A stretch of 64,000 nt of DNA from Meandrina meandrites (Eukaryota; Cnidaria; Anthozoa; Scleractinia; Meandrinidae). The first letter of the stretch is position 1; the number at the start of each line of letters is the position of its first letter. The stretch lies in NCBI GenBank assembly GCA_963693305.1, contig OY855904.1:50010761-50074760 (forward strand), written 5' to 3'. A program made the translations under genes and the position numbers. Below are positions 29,062-40,090 of the stretch, one piece after another. The notes beneath the pieces were generated by a model. The model was not told the origin of the DNA. It worked only from the letters and a program-made list of their open reading frames with translations, and made no database searches.

Positions 29062-29953
29062 CTTTAACTGCTTGTTTCACTTCTCTGATTTTCCAACAGT
29101 ACAGTATCGGGTTTAAAGATGAGTTTAAGAATAGCAGAGTTGCTACAGCAAACCAAGCCACGTCGTGTTTTATTCCATTCACATCTAGCACAGCCGCAAT
29201 GATCCACGGAAGATAGCAGGCAACTAATCCAAACTGCACCCACATAATGCTGGAAACTGTCTTTTTGTATCTTGCTATGTTTAGTGGAATCCCTTCTGCG
29301 CTCTGTTGTCCGTGGGGGACATTGTTTTGTACTTGGGCTTGTTGATGTCGTAGTTTGAGAGGTATCCTCACGTAACAGAAAATCGAAGTTCCCACACAAA
29401 GTATTGCGCCAACAGAGGCTACCTTATTGGCGATATCACTTCTCCACACCCAAAGCCATCCACCTGAAGGAAGAACGATTAAACAAAAACAAGTTATGAA
29501 AACACGAGCTCGGCTTAATGTTACGACATGTCTGTATCTGATTCCCAGCAACAGGGCGAGAGGTCTGTCTATACTTATTGCTCTCGAGGTCGCGACAGAT
29601 AGGCTACACAAGGCCATACCCAAAGCTCCCCAAATATTGAAAACGTGGTTCAGCACATTCTCGTTCATCTTTATTGTACTAAAAATAATGTTGGTTGCAT
29701 AGAGTGGCTGCAGAATAAGACCAGCGCAAAGATCAGTGACTGCTAGACATCGAAAGAAAAGCTTTGTCGGAGGATGAATAGAAGAGACATTCTTTAGAGC
29801 AACCAGGATTAGAGCATTGCCCACAGCAGCGGTGATGGAAAGAAAAATGTTCAAAGCTGAAAAAAATTTAGTTATGCCTGCTGGTGGTTCGCTGATCATG
29901 AGTGTTTGGTTCAGTTTGCTTGTGTAGTTTCCTTGTCCAGTGAAGTTCGCCAT
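29033..29953 (-). CDS. GPCR copy 4, open frame with altered tail and DRP motif
   Basis: 306 codons, open throughout, with all seven TM segments. TM1 GN, TM2 LAVTD, TM6 CYLPW and TM7 NPILYCW are intact. Two oddities: the DRY-type motif reads DRP (129-131), a proline at the TM3/loop-2 junction not seen in the other copies; and the last 8 residues (PMLLQDPC) come from the 90-bp insertion and replace the family tail ending in SCF. It may be a drifting receptor, a non-signalling one, or an early pseudogene that has kept its frame. The N-terminus carries the LMISEPP variant shared with copy 2. Confidence 0.75.
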   Translation of the reverse strand: MANFTGQGNYTSKLNQTLMISEPPAGITKFFSALNIFLSITAAVGNALILVALKNVSSIHPPTKLFFRCLAVTDLCAGLILQPLYATNIIFSTIKMNENVLNHVFNIWGALGMALCSLSVATSRAISIDRPLALLLGIRYRHVVTLSRARVFITCFCLIVLPSGGWLWVWRSDIANKVASVGAILCVGTSIFCYVRIPLKLRHQQAQVQNNVPHGQQSAEGIPLNIARYKKTVSSIMWVQFGLVACYLPWIIAAVLDVNGIKHDVAWFAVATLLFLNSSLNPILYCWKIREVKQAVKGPMLLQDPC

Positions 29954-30256
29954 TGTTCCTGGCTGGTCTGAAAATTAAGCTTGCCTTGAGGCTGAGGATG
30001 TAACGGAGCTTTGAGAAAACAGCTTCAGTTTGCAGCTTTGCTTTCGCTAATAAGACGTCCGCTTGTACTTTGTAAGTGTTTTTTTTTATACAGGAGTTCC
30101 TACTAATCCTTAAAGGCCCCGGTGCTAACTGCAATTTGTGTTTGACCGTTTTCTTGAATGTGTGGGTTATTTAACAATTATTCCAAGAGCGCGTATTGGA
30201 TATGAGATGGTAGACAGTCAACGAGACGCGTTAAGCGCCACGTTGGCTATAACTAA

Positions 30257-30289
<33 letters not shown>

Positions 30290-31290
30290 ATATGCCATAG
30301 CCTGTAAACCAATCAAAACTCAGGAATTGCAATATATTATGGCTAGTTTTTAATAACAGCTGTAAAGAGGATATACTCTAGTAATTGAAACAAGATCTTA
30401 CTTGTTTATTAAAACTCCTTCATAATTGAGATCAATTTGTCGAAGGTAGTGCACCATATATACTTGTATTGAGCTCGAGCAAACGAAACTGAAAATATTT
30501 TTTCTTTGGTGCGTATGTTAAGGAACCCTCTAAAATGTTCATATGCATTCACGACTTCACAAGATGCTATTCTATACATGTACAGTTTGAAAGCTGGGCA
30601 AAATTGTTTCCTAATTAATTAACTATTAGTTTTAACTTCTGACAGTTAGACTCTGTTGTGTTTAATTAGCTTTAAAATTTGAACGAATTGCCGTTAACCT
30701 GGTGTGAACAAAATGACTTTATAATGTTTGGTACCTGTTTTGCGATTAACTCTCAGCTGGCGACGAAAAAAAATTGTTCTGCAGCAAACTTGTACGCGGA
30801 CGAAACCGTTTTTAGGAAAGGTATTTTTAACGTTTTCTCAGATCTGCATTTTGTAAGCGGGATTATTAGAGAAACTAAATTTTTGACTAGCCGACGCTGA
30901 CAGACAGTGTGACGCCGAATATTTTTTTCGCGCGAAGCAACTAATTTTATAATCACTTTGAGAAGCGTGGAAAACTTGGCACTTGTGGCTGAGACGCATA
31001 AACAAGACAGAATGTTTTCACATGATAAAATAATCACCGATGTTTATTACCAGAATGTTGTAGCAAAATTGCCTCGGTTCTGCAAATAGTCAAAAAGCCG
31101 TGACTTCCTCCACACCAGAAAGAAACGCACTTCCCCAAATTGCCCAATAGAAATGGTACCAAACTTAAACCCCTCTGCTGGCGTGCCGAGTTATGTAAGC
31201 AGCGACAGTTCGGAAAGGCGTTCAATTTGAACGATTTTCATCTTCAGGTTTTTCTACCAGGGTTCTGTGTCACTAAGCTTTCTGGTAGAA
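29954..31290. other. 5' flank of GPCR copy 4
   Basis: No gene seen. Collinear with other receptor 5' flanks; includes the intact palindromic MITE at 30177-30286 (ATTATTCCA...TGGAATAAT). Confidence 0.6.
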
Positions 31291-31293
31291 AAT

Positions 31294-31410
31294 ATATCGA
31301 GGATATCACACGTCGGCTCGAACATATGAATTTTATGTTCGGGTGGCAAAACAATATAAGTGAGATATTGCTTTTGTCACCCGAACATAAAATTCATATC
31401 CTTAATGGCA
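31294..31410. mobile_element. Foldback MITE, family copy 2
   Basis: Same arms as 26690-26795 (ATATGAATTTTATGTTCG and complement) with preceding AGGATATCACACG, matching GGATATTACACG at 26662. A second genomic copy of the same foldback family. Confidence 0.7.
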
Positions 31411-31935
31411 GTGGAAATAAAAAGTTGTTAATTGCCATTATGAAAGTAACTGTGGCCGTGGGATCGATCCGATCAAAAATAATGCGTTACTGTCGGAATG
31501 GTTCGATAATCGGGAATCCGTTTCTATTCCGCCTCTAGGGTCATCTACTGCTGTACGTTCGCGTTGCAGTTTTAAAAGTCGTTTCTACTCTCCTTTCTTC
31601 AGTTACTATCTACCAGCTGGTTTCTTTTTCTCTGTTTCTGCATGTTCTTTGTGCGACCCGCTTTAAGCTGAAGAGCGTTCGAAACCATTTCGCGTCAGCG
31701 GTGTGTATGTACAGCATCGAAATTTCCGAAAACACAGTTTTTGACAGCGCGCTTCATCTGATCGCAACCTAACGAGATGATTCGGTCGGCATTGATGAGG
31801 GCCTGTTAGGGTGGGTATGAATGAGTCGAGTCTGAATTTTAAACCTTGTCATGACGCAATGTGGAATGGTCCCGCATATCGCTTTCGTATATATTTTTTG
31901 TTGACGAAAAGGCGGACGTGAGTAACATTGTCAAA

Positions 31936-32276
31936 ATGCAGAGCAGGAATTTCTCAGGTCTGGGTCAGGCGACAATAACTGAATACCACCAAAATTCCAA
32001 CTTTCGGAGTTCAAAGATTCAAGTACGGCCGAGTTCTTTCGCTTCTCGTGAGGACAATAATTGTCAAATGTCGGAGAATGACATCAAGAAGGTATATGGA
32101 AAGCGAGTTTAGCTCTTCCTGTCCTTTTATTTGCGAAAAATATGCAATTATTGGACGAGGTTGAGCAAAATATCGTGAAGGCTGAGGTAAATAATTGATC
32201 TGCGAGGCAGATATTCTCTAATTCTTCCTATGGTTCTAATACCTAAACGGTCGCTTTCTTGCAGATTTCAAGAGAG
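31936..32276 (+). other. Possible exons of a small unrecognised gene
   Basis: ATG 31936 opens a 58-codon ORF (MQSRNFSGLGQATITEYH...; stop 32112) with a donor-like AAGAAG|GTATATGG. Next, 32142-32186 reads MQLLDEVEQNIVKAE and ends at a GTAAAT donor. Then 32265-32276 is a 12-base in-phase microexon (ISRE) between TTTCTTGCAG and GTGAGG. A further acceptor-like site (TTTCCGTCACAG) precedes an open stretch near 33740-33945. The splice phases do not all join, so this is only a candidate. Confidence 0.2.
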
Positions 32277-32521
32277 GTGAGGGTCAGATGTTTGTCTTAT
32301 GTAAATGTAAGGAAACCTCGAAAATAATTAGTTTTCTGAGATAAGGAAATGCATGTCAAAGAAGTACGAAACCAAACTTGGCAAACTTGCTTCACTAAAG
32401 ATGCATTGACTAGACGCATTTTTACGATGCTTTACGGTTTTGGTTTCTGAGGAAACTGTTGTGCTGTGTCGACAGGCAAGTGAAGCACTTAGTTAATTAT
32501 GAACTGGAAGTTGATAAGTAA

Positions 32522-32664
32522 TGGTAATTGAACTGAGTAGAGTGCAATTTGGTCTGAAACCATACGCGTGATTTCAAAATCGAACAAGCGCGCAGCGCGA
32601 GTTCGATTTGAAATCGCATGTATGATTTCAGACCAAAATTGCACGACGCGAAGTTCAACTACCA
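32522..32664. mobile_element. 143-bp foldback MITE
   Basis: TGGTAATTGAACT...AGTTCAACTACCA outer arms, with inner arms GGTCTGAAA.../...TTTCAGACC and a GCGCGCAGCGCG core. A second inverted pair (TTACATCCATTTTGAAAT near 32670 and its complement near 32980) lies to the right. Confidence 0.7.
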
Positions 32665-33003
32665 CTCTATTACATCCATTTTGAAATTGTAGAATTTAAA
32701 CGCTTAACTGCATGATTTTAATCAATACCGATATTTTATTGATCCAGCAAATAAAAAAGATGCAATTTTGAGCAAACAATGGTGCACTGCATTTTCTTTC
32801 TCTCATCTTCTTACAATTTGATTGGTTACGTTAAACAAGCCTTGAAATCTGATTGGTTGTTTTGTTTAGAGTTTATTTCTTATTGGCTGGGAAAAGATGC
32901 GACTTAGAGCAAAAAGTAGTGTGATTCGTGAATAAATCGCACTGCTGAGATCCAATCAGATTGTAAGGATCACAAGAGATTTCAAAATAGATGTAATAAA
33001 GGT

Positions 33004-35918
33004 AAATAAACCGCCTTAGCGAATTTTGAATTGCGTTATTAAATATATTTACGCGATACGAATAAACAGGCTTTAAGACTTTTACGCGATACATAAACGA
33101 TTCACGAACGATTTTGCACAGAGCGTATTCAGCCATATATATTTGATACGAATATTTCAGGGGTATCTCACATATTGTGTGCGTCTTGAATACTCTACGA
33201 TTCCATGGCATCGCGATAGCGTATTCAATGTAAGAATACGCTAGAATTTTTTTTTGCTTTGCACAGTGTAGTTTATTTAAAAGGGCGCTCGAACAGATGA
33301 ACCAAGGTCTACAACAACAAACAGCGGTCACTGAGTTTTCACAGATTTCATATCAAGCTGGGCACGGTTGGTCTTAGAAGGTATCGAAGTTTTAATTTGT
33401 ATTGGGTAACTGTTTTTCGCTAGAAGTGTTTTGTGGTGTGTGGCATTAGTTAAAGTCAAAACAAAAAGACAAACAAATCCCAAGAAAAAAAACTAGCAAT
33501 TCACGCTTATCTAGATTAGTAACGCGCAACTTGTCAGTTTGATCAGAACGCATGATTTTTTTTTTGCGCCCCATGACTTATATGAGCCAACGTAGGTTAC
33601 AAAAGCAAATCCTAACGATGCTCCAAATCTGAATTCCCATTACTGATTACCATATGTTTCATTTTATGCTAGTTGTGAGAATCTGGCGGTACATCAGCAA
33701 ATATCTTCCAACTGATGCTTTTCTTTATTTCCGTCACAGACCTGCCTGCAAGAAAATGTTTCCGCGCAACCCAGGAAAGTCACACAACGGAAGAACGATT
33801 AGCGCTTCAAAAAATGCGCAATATTACAGTGAAATCCCAATTACTTGAACCTCCTGATAAAACAATTCATGTATCAAAAGTCTTTCCCTTTGATTTACTT
33901 CTCTCAGTCAAACTCTGCCATTTTACTTCCGATTTCTCAAACTACTGATTTCGTGAACCAATTTTTCGTTCCCCTTAGAGTACGAGAGATCAGAATTCCA
34001 CTGTATCACTTTGAAACTAGTTCTTCGCCCAGAAATAAAGCCTTCCTCTCAAATATGAAACACAAATTATCTCCCCACCCACCCACCCACACCTCTCACT
34101 CCGCACGGTACAATTTTAAAAGATATTTTCGATGTTCATTTGGCAACAGTTTGCATGTTTAGGAGTTTTCGGTATCGTTAAATGTGAGAGTCCATTCCAT
34201 TTCCAACCATTTTTGAAACGAATAATTTCTTTCGATTACAATCCCTTTCTTCCCCCACGTAGCCCCGAAACAAAATCCAAAAGAATTTTTAAGTCTTTGA
34301 AAAAAAAAAAACAGATCTTACACGGGCTAGAGGTCCTTTTAATCTTAAAATAAAACTGTTCCCGTAAATACTCGCATATGATTGGCTGACAGCAGAACAG
34401 TTTATCCCAAACTGTATCGCAAGCTGAAAATTAAAAATAATTATATTGATCAGAGTTTCGCCCCGCCCCCCCCCCCCCCCCCCTCCCCCCGCCCAAAAAA
34501 AAAAAAAAAAACAGAGCTGCGCCATATACTTTTTTCCTGCCTGCTTCTTCCGGCTGCTGGAAGTCTGTTACAGTTTTGATTAAGAGCATTAATACGTGCA
34601 TGGAGAAGGTCCCGGGATCAAATCTTCCTCCCAGCCAGTAGATGGATTTGTGTTTGGTCGCGCCGAATTCAACTACTCCACGCTTTGTAAATAACAAACT
34701 TGTCAGCCTCCTTCCAGTTGGGATTTTTAACAAGTTTCTGTTCTATTTACAATATTCGCTTTTTTTATTTATAGTCGCCGTAATAAGCACAGCAGTGCTA
34801 AAAACATTGACACTTAAATAAAGCGATTTATTTATTTTAACTTCACTATTAACCAATGATTTGTCTACCCACAAGACTGCGAGACGCCAGAAGAAGCTTT
34901 TGGGAGCCATTGCTTAGATTAGTCTGCCTCGCGACGTAGGCTAGACCGCGTTGCGATTTGTTAAATCCTCGTTTTATTAATTCATTTTCCGAGTTCAGTG
35001 GCTAATAGCCACTTCAAAAAAAGCAGTTGTGGCACATAGGGCCTTTAATTATTATTATATAATCACTCTATTTTCACTCATCATTTGTATTTAGCCGTCA
35101 TCGGCGACCAATATTTATTCATAAAAAAATATGCATGATATAGCGAAGTTTTAACACAGTAATATTTAAATACTACAGTGTCTTCAAGATATATTTACAT
35201 TTTAGTTTCAGCGGAATTTTTGGACTTTTATAATTAAGGGACGGACCATTAGAAAAGTGAAGGAGGAGGGAGATTTTTAGCTTGCAATAATTTTTTCGGG
35301 GCCCATTGCCTGTACAAGAATTTTTGTACTTTAACGTTACTTTCCATTTTAAAGTTTATTTTATGTCATAAAATACCTTCTGTACAATTTTCACTTTAAG
35401 AAATTTAATTTACTGTGGGGGATTTCAAAAGTAAATAGCAGTTTATAGTGAAAAATTGTGTAATTAATATATCTATTTTACCCGAAGGAATGAATTTTCA
35501 GGCGAGGGAGCCCAAAAGCTAGCACTGATTGTAATGTATTAAAATGGGCCAGAGCCCAATTCCGCAGGGAAGTCCGGGACATGTTTCCCCGGGAAAATGT
35601 TGAAAATCGAAACACGCTCTAATGCCATTTGGTGCATTTTGGAACACTTAACGAGTAGAATTATGATTTTGGTTTAATATCAAAATGCGGCAAATCTTGT
35701 ACATGAATATTTTTCTTTGTGTTTATCCTTGCATTAACTTTTTTCAGACATTTTCCCTTTAAAGGTTCAACTGTTTTACTGATATCCTATTTTGTACGCA
35801 CGAGATGCCAGAACCAAAACCATGAAGCAGAGACAAAGCGCCTTAATAAATCCTGTGAATCAGCAACCCGTTAGTCTTTTTTGCGGAGTTTGTCGCCATT
35901 GATTCCATCGTTAAATGT
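33004..35918. other. Intergenic DNA, no supported gene
   Basis: Mostly AT-rich unique-looking DNA. Contains a C-run and A-run (34463-34512), and at about 34540-34770 a repeat end related in inverted orientation to 63590-63900. Short ORFs lack family motifs. Confidence 0.45.
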
Positions 35919-38900
35919 TTAGTTGGCAAAATCAAATGTCACGTTATCTCCAATCAGCATGAACGGTGCCCACTCGCAAACCTTAGTGAAGCCGTTGCCT
36001 CTCATCCACTTCATGGCCTCATGAAGAGATTCGCTAGCATTCTTCCCACGAACAAGGTGCTCGTAGAAACAACCCATCAGTTGCTCTGTTGCACTGTCTT
36101 GTATGGCCCACAATGCCACCAGTACTGAACGTGCACCGGATCCTAAGAACCATCTAGCGATTCCAACCACTCCCTCGGCACGAATCTGTCCACGTCCACT
36201 GTGACAGCAACTAAGTACCACCAATTTAGCTCGCAGTCGTACTTTCGAAATGTCAGACATTGTCAATAAGTACTCTTCTTCTTTTGGAATCTTTCTGGTA
36301 GGGCGTAGAGGGGAAAGGGCAATCTCTCCTCTTTCAGCATTACCATGTGCAGCAAAATGTATCAGACTAACTGAATGCAACCTTCCAAGTACCGCCTGCT
36401 TGGTTGCACACTGTCCTAACAAGGGCTGTAAACCTAATAGTTCTCCAATCATTTCTGCTTCCTTTCTTGCACAAGGTAATGGTGAAAAGGTCTTACGACA
36501 TCCCTTATAACGTACCAGGCCAACCTCAGGATCACCCACTATCAGTGCACCAGTCTGACTGTGACGGTCTGATGGACTGTCCTGAATGAGCTTGAGAGTC
36601 GACAATGAAGGAACTATGCGGATCATGAAAGTCTCTGATAAAAACTTCCCACATTTATCACTTAACGCTGCAAATGGAACTTTGTTTAACGACCGATCAG
36701 GAACAATGATGATTTCGGGTTCCTCGAGTAAGTCAGCCACAGGAGCGACGAGCATTCTGTAACACAAAGAAATGCTCGATTCCTCATTTTGACTTTCTTT
36801 ATTGTCATCCTTTACGAGTCGCCAAGCTGAGTGGCTCTCTTCCTGGCATGGTTTCAGTTTTGACTCAATGTCATTTAACGATCGATCTTCGCAATTCTCT
36901 TCGGGTAAAGTGCCAAAGCTGCGAAAGCATTTGGTAAAAAAATCATCAAAACTGTCAGTTAATCCGCTGGGTGCAAGGTTTTTGTTTATTCCTAGCGTAC
37001 GGAAATAAATGACTCCGCTGGTTTTGATAATCCACAAAAACAAATCTTGAACATGATAGGAAATGTACAGGCAAGCACAATTACTTTCTTTTCTCATAAT
37101 ATTTTCAATGCCAATCCACGATTGGGGATTAGCTGAGATTTGCATTTCAACAGAGTACTGACTCGCCATCAAGTCTGCTAGGGCTCTAGCCCGTGATAGC
37201 TCTAAAACATAAAGAGCATTGTTAGGATGTCCAGAAAAACAAAAGAACTTACTTAGAACCTGATAAGGAAAATCGTAAACGTCTAAAAGTGATATTTTAA
37301 ACTGATCGTTGTCTTCCAATAACCCACGCAAATCTTCGCTTTTATTAACACACAAATGTAGACATTCAAACGCTTCCTCCATCTTTTCTTGTAATAACTT
37401 TGAAAATGTAAGGTTACAAAGATGTTGCAGCTCTGAGTGAAGGTCTTTAATATCTTTACTAATTGAAATTGCCGTCTCAAAATGACGTTCGGCCATGACA
37501 TAGTTACCAACGGATTGAAACAAAGTTCCAAAGTTTCCGTAATCTGTTGCTTCTCCCTCTTTGTCACCAATTTCAACTCTGATAGCAAGTGCTTTCTCAT
37601 GATATTCTCTAGCTTTGTCATATTCACCAAGGGATTGAAACAGAGTTCCTAAGTTTCCGTAAGATGATGCTTCTCCCTTTTTGTCACCAATTCCAACTCT
37701 CATCGCTAGTGCTTTCTCATGATATTCTCTAGCTTTATCATATTCACCAACGGATTGAAACACAATTCCCAAGTTTCCGTAAGATGATGCTTCTCCATTT
37801 CTGTCACCAATTTCAATTTTGATCGCAAGTGCTTTCTTAAGATATTCTCTAGCTTTCTCATGCTCACCAAGGGATTCAAACAGAGTTCCTAAGTTTCCGT
37901 AATCTGTTGCTTCTCCCTTTTTGTCACCAATTCCAACTCTGATCGATAGTGCTTTCTCATGATATTCTCTAGCTTTATCATATTCACCAACGGATTGAAA
38001 CACAGTTCCTAAGTTTCCGTAAGATGATGCTTCTCCATTTCTGCCGCCAGTTTCAACTCTGATCGCAAGTGCTTTCTCAAGATATTCTCTAGCTTTGTCA
38101 TACTCACCAAGGGATACAAACACAGTTCCTAAGTTTCCGTAATCTGTTGCTTCTCCCTCTTTGTCACCAATTTCAACTCTGATAGCAAGTGCTTTCTCAT
38201 GATATTCTCTAGCTTTGTCATATTCACCAACGAATTGAAACACACTTCCTAAGATTCCGTAACATGATGCTTCTCCCTTTCTGTCACCAATTTCAATTTT
38301 GATCGCAAGTGCTTTCTCAAGATATTCTCTAGCTTTGTCATATTCACCAACGGATTTAAACACACTTCCTAAGTTTCCGTAAGATGATGCTTCTCCATTT
38401 CTGTCACCAATTTCAATTTCGATCGCAAGTGCTTTCTCAAGATATTCTCTAGCTTTGTCATACTCACCAAGGGATTCAAACACAGTTCCTAAGTTTCCGT
38501 AAGATGATGCTTCTCCCTTTTTGTCACCAATTCCAACTCTGATAGCTAGTGCTTTCTCAAGATATTCTCTAGCTTTGTCATATTCACCAACGAATTGAAA
38601 CACACTTCCTAAGATTCCGTAACATGATGCTTCTCCCTTTCTGTCACCAATTTCAATTTTGATCGCAAGTGCTTTCTCAAGATATTCTCTAGCTTTGTCA
38701 TATTCACCAACGGATTTAAACACACTTCCTAAGTTTCCGTAAGATGATGCTTCTCCATTTCTGTCACCAATTTCAATTTCGATCGCAAGTGCTTTCTCAA
38801 GATATTCTCTAGCTTTGTCATACTCACCAAGGGATTCAAACACAGTTCCTAAGTTTCCGTAAGATGATGCTTCTCCCTTTTTGTCACCAATTCCAACTCT

Positions 38901-40052
38901 GATAGCTAGTGCTTTCTCAAGATATTCTCTAGCTTTGTCATACTCACCAAGGGATACAAACACAGTTCCTAAGTTTCCGTAATCTCTTGCTTCTCCCTCT
39001 TTGTCACCAATTTTAACTCTGATAGCAAGTGCTTTCTCATGATATTCTCTAGCTTTGTCATATTCACCAACGAATTGAAACACAGTTCCTAAGTTTCCGT
39101 AAGATGATGCTTCTCCATTTCTGTCACCAATTTCAATTCTGATGGCAAGTGCTTTCTCGTTATATTCTCTAGCTTTGTCATATTCACCAACGGATTTAAA
39201 CACACTTCCTAAGTTTCCGTAAGATGATGCTTCTCCATTTTTGTCACCAATTTCAATTTCGATCGCAAGTGCTTTCTCAAGATATTCTCTAGCTTTGTCA
39301 TACTCACCAAGGGATACAAACACAGTTCCTAAGTTTCCGTAATCTCTTGCTTTTCCCTCTTTGTCACCAATTTCAACTCTGATCTCAAGTGCTTTCTCAT
39401 GATATTCTCTAGCTTTGTCATAGTCACCAACGGATTGAAACACAGTTCCTAAGTTTCCGTAAGATGATTCTTCTCCCTTTCTGTCACCAATTTCAATTTT
39501 GATCGCAAGTGCTTTCTCAAGATATTCCCTAGCTTTGTCATATTCACCAACGGATTTAAACACACTTCCTAAGTTTCCGTAAGATGATGCTTCTCCATTT
39601 CTGTCACCAATTTCAATTTCGATCGTAAGTTCTTTCTCAATATGTTTTCTAGCTTTGTCATATTCGCCAAGATGATAAGACACAATTCCAAACTTTCCAT
39701 AAGCGTATCCTTCTCCTCTTTTATTGTCTGTGTCTTTCATGATATTGATGGCTCTATGATAATATTCTCTTGCCGTTGCATATTTACACTGGCGTTCATA
39801 GATGTTGGCTAGTAAAATTGTTATACTTCCTTCCATATCTGGTTTGCAAAAAAGTTCTATATTTCCAGGTACGTCATTTTTTAGGAAGATCAAACATTCT
39901 TTGCATAACTTGATGGATTTTAATGCACGACCGGTGTTGGCAAGGAACTTTGCAACAACTAAGCCTACCAAGATTGTTTGTGCGACTTGTAAAATGTCAT
40001 CTATGTTATTCATAATGACCTCTTCTGTAAGGTTGTAAAAAATATAAATCAA
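35919..40052 (-). CDS. TPR-CHAT protein (caspase-like protease with TPR array)
   Basis: 1377 codons, single open frame on the minus strand. After ~55 N-terminal residues come about 20 tetratricopeptide repeats of 40 residues each (consensus YGNLGTVF-S-GEYDKAREY-EKALAI-GD--GEA), residues ~85-880. A less repetitive region follows, then a C-terminal CHAT domain (~1150-1377) with the catalytic pair H1236 (HFAAHGN) and C1283 (LSCCHSG). CHAT domains are caspase/separase-fold proteases, and TPR arrays bind partners. Start: M1 or, more likely, M14 (ATG at 40013), because a TTACAG acceptor-like site lies 11 bp upstream of it on the coding strand, hinting at a 5' untranslated exon. Coral genomes carry many such genes, often named TTC28-like. 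Role in immunity or cell death is inferred. Confidence 0.9.
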   Translation of the reverse strand: MIYIFYNLTEEVIMNNIDDILQVAQTILVGLVVAKFLANTGRALKSIKLCKECLIFLKNDVPGNIELFCKPDMEGSITILLANIYERQCKYATAREYYHRAINIMKDTDNKRGEGYAYGKFGIVSYHLGEYDKARKHIEKELTIEIEIGDRNGEASSYGNLGSVFKSVGEYDKAREYLEKALAIKIEIGDRKGEESSYGNLGTVFQSVGDYDKAREYHEKALEIRVEIGDKEGKARDYGNLGTVFVSLGEYDKAREYLEKALAIEIEIGDKNGEASSYGNLGSVFKSVGEYDKAREYNEKALAIRIEIGDRNGEASSYGNLGTVFQFVGEYDKAREYHEKALAIRVKIGDKEGEARDYGNLGTVFVSLGEYDKAREYLEKALAIRVGIGDKKGEASSYGNLGTVFESLGEYDKAREYLEKALAIEIEIGDRNGEASSYGNLGSVFKSVGEYDKAREYLEKALAIKIEIGDRKGEASCYGILGSVFQFVGEYDKAREYLEKALAIRVGIGDKKGEASSYGNLGTVFESLGEYDKAREYLEKALAIEIEIGDRNGEASSYGNLGSVFKSVGEYDKAREYLEKALAIKIEIGDRKGEASCYGILGSVFQFVGEYDKAREYHEKALAIRVEIGDKEGEATDYGNLGTVFVSLGEYDKAREYLEKALAIRVETGGRNGEASSYGNLGTVFQSVGEYDKAREYHEKALSIRVGIGDKKGEATDYGNLGTLFESLGEHEKAREYLKKALAIKIEIGDRNGEASSYGNLGIVFQSVGEYDKAREYHEKALAMRVGIGDKKGEASSYGNLGTLFQSLGEYDKAREYHEKALAIRVEIGDKEGEATDYGNFGTLFQSVGNYVMAERHFETAISISKDIKDLHSELQHLCNLTFSKLLQEKMEEAFECLHLCVNKSEDLRGLLEDNDQFKISLLDVYDFPYQVLSKFFCFSGHPNNALYVLELSRARALADLMASQYSVEMQISANPQSWIGIENIMRKESNCACLYISYHVQDLFLWIIKTSGVIYFRTLGINKNLAPSGLTDSFDDFFTKCFRSFGTLPEENCEDRSLNDIESKLKPCQEESHSAWRLVKDDNKESQNEESSISLCYRMLVAPVADLLEEPEIIIVPDRSLNKVPFAALSDKCGKFLSETFMIRIVPSLSTLKLIQDSPSDRHSQTGALIVGDPEVGLVRYKGCRKTFSPLPCARKEAEMIGELLGLQPLLGQCATKQAVLGRLHSVSLIHFAAHGNAERGEIALSPLRPTRKIPKEEEYLLTMSDISKVRLRAKLVVLSCCHSGRGQIRAEGVVGIARWFLGSGARSVLVALWAIQDSATEQLMGCFYEHLVRGKNASESLHEAMKWMRGNGFTKVCEWAPFMLIGDNVTFDFAN
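37501..39700 (-). repeat. 120-bp coding tandem repeats of the TPR array
   Basis: About 18 units of exactly 120 bp. Units differ at a few positions that alternate in groups. Bases 38221-38580 and 38581-38940 are identical over all 360 bp (three TPRs each), a higher-order tandem duplication. Confidence 0.95.
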
Positions 40053-40090
40053 ATTGTATCCTTACTATAATTATGCTTTTGTTTTATTAA

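Noticed and set aside
34289..34733. ORFs on both strands near 34.4 kb
   Set aside because: They depend on the poly-C and poly-A runs and show no domain.
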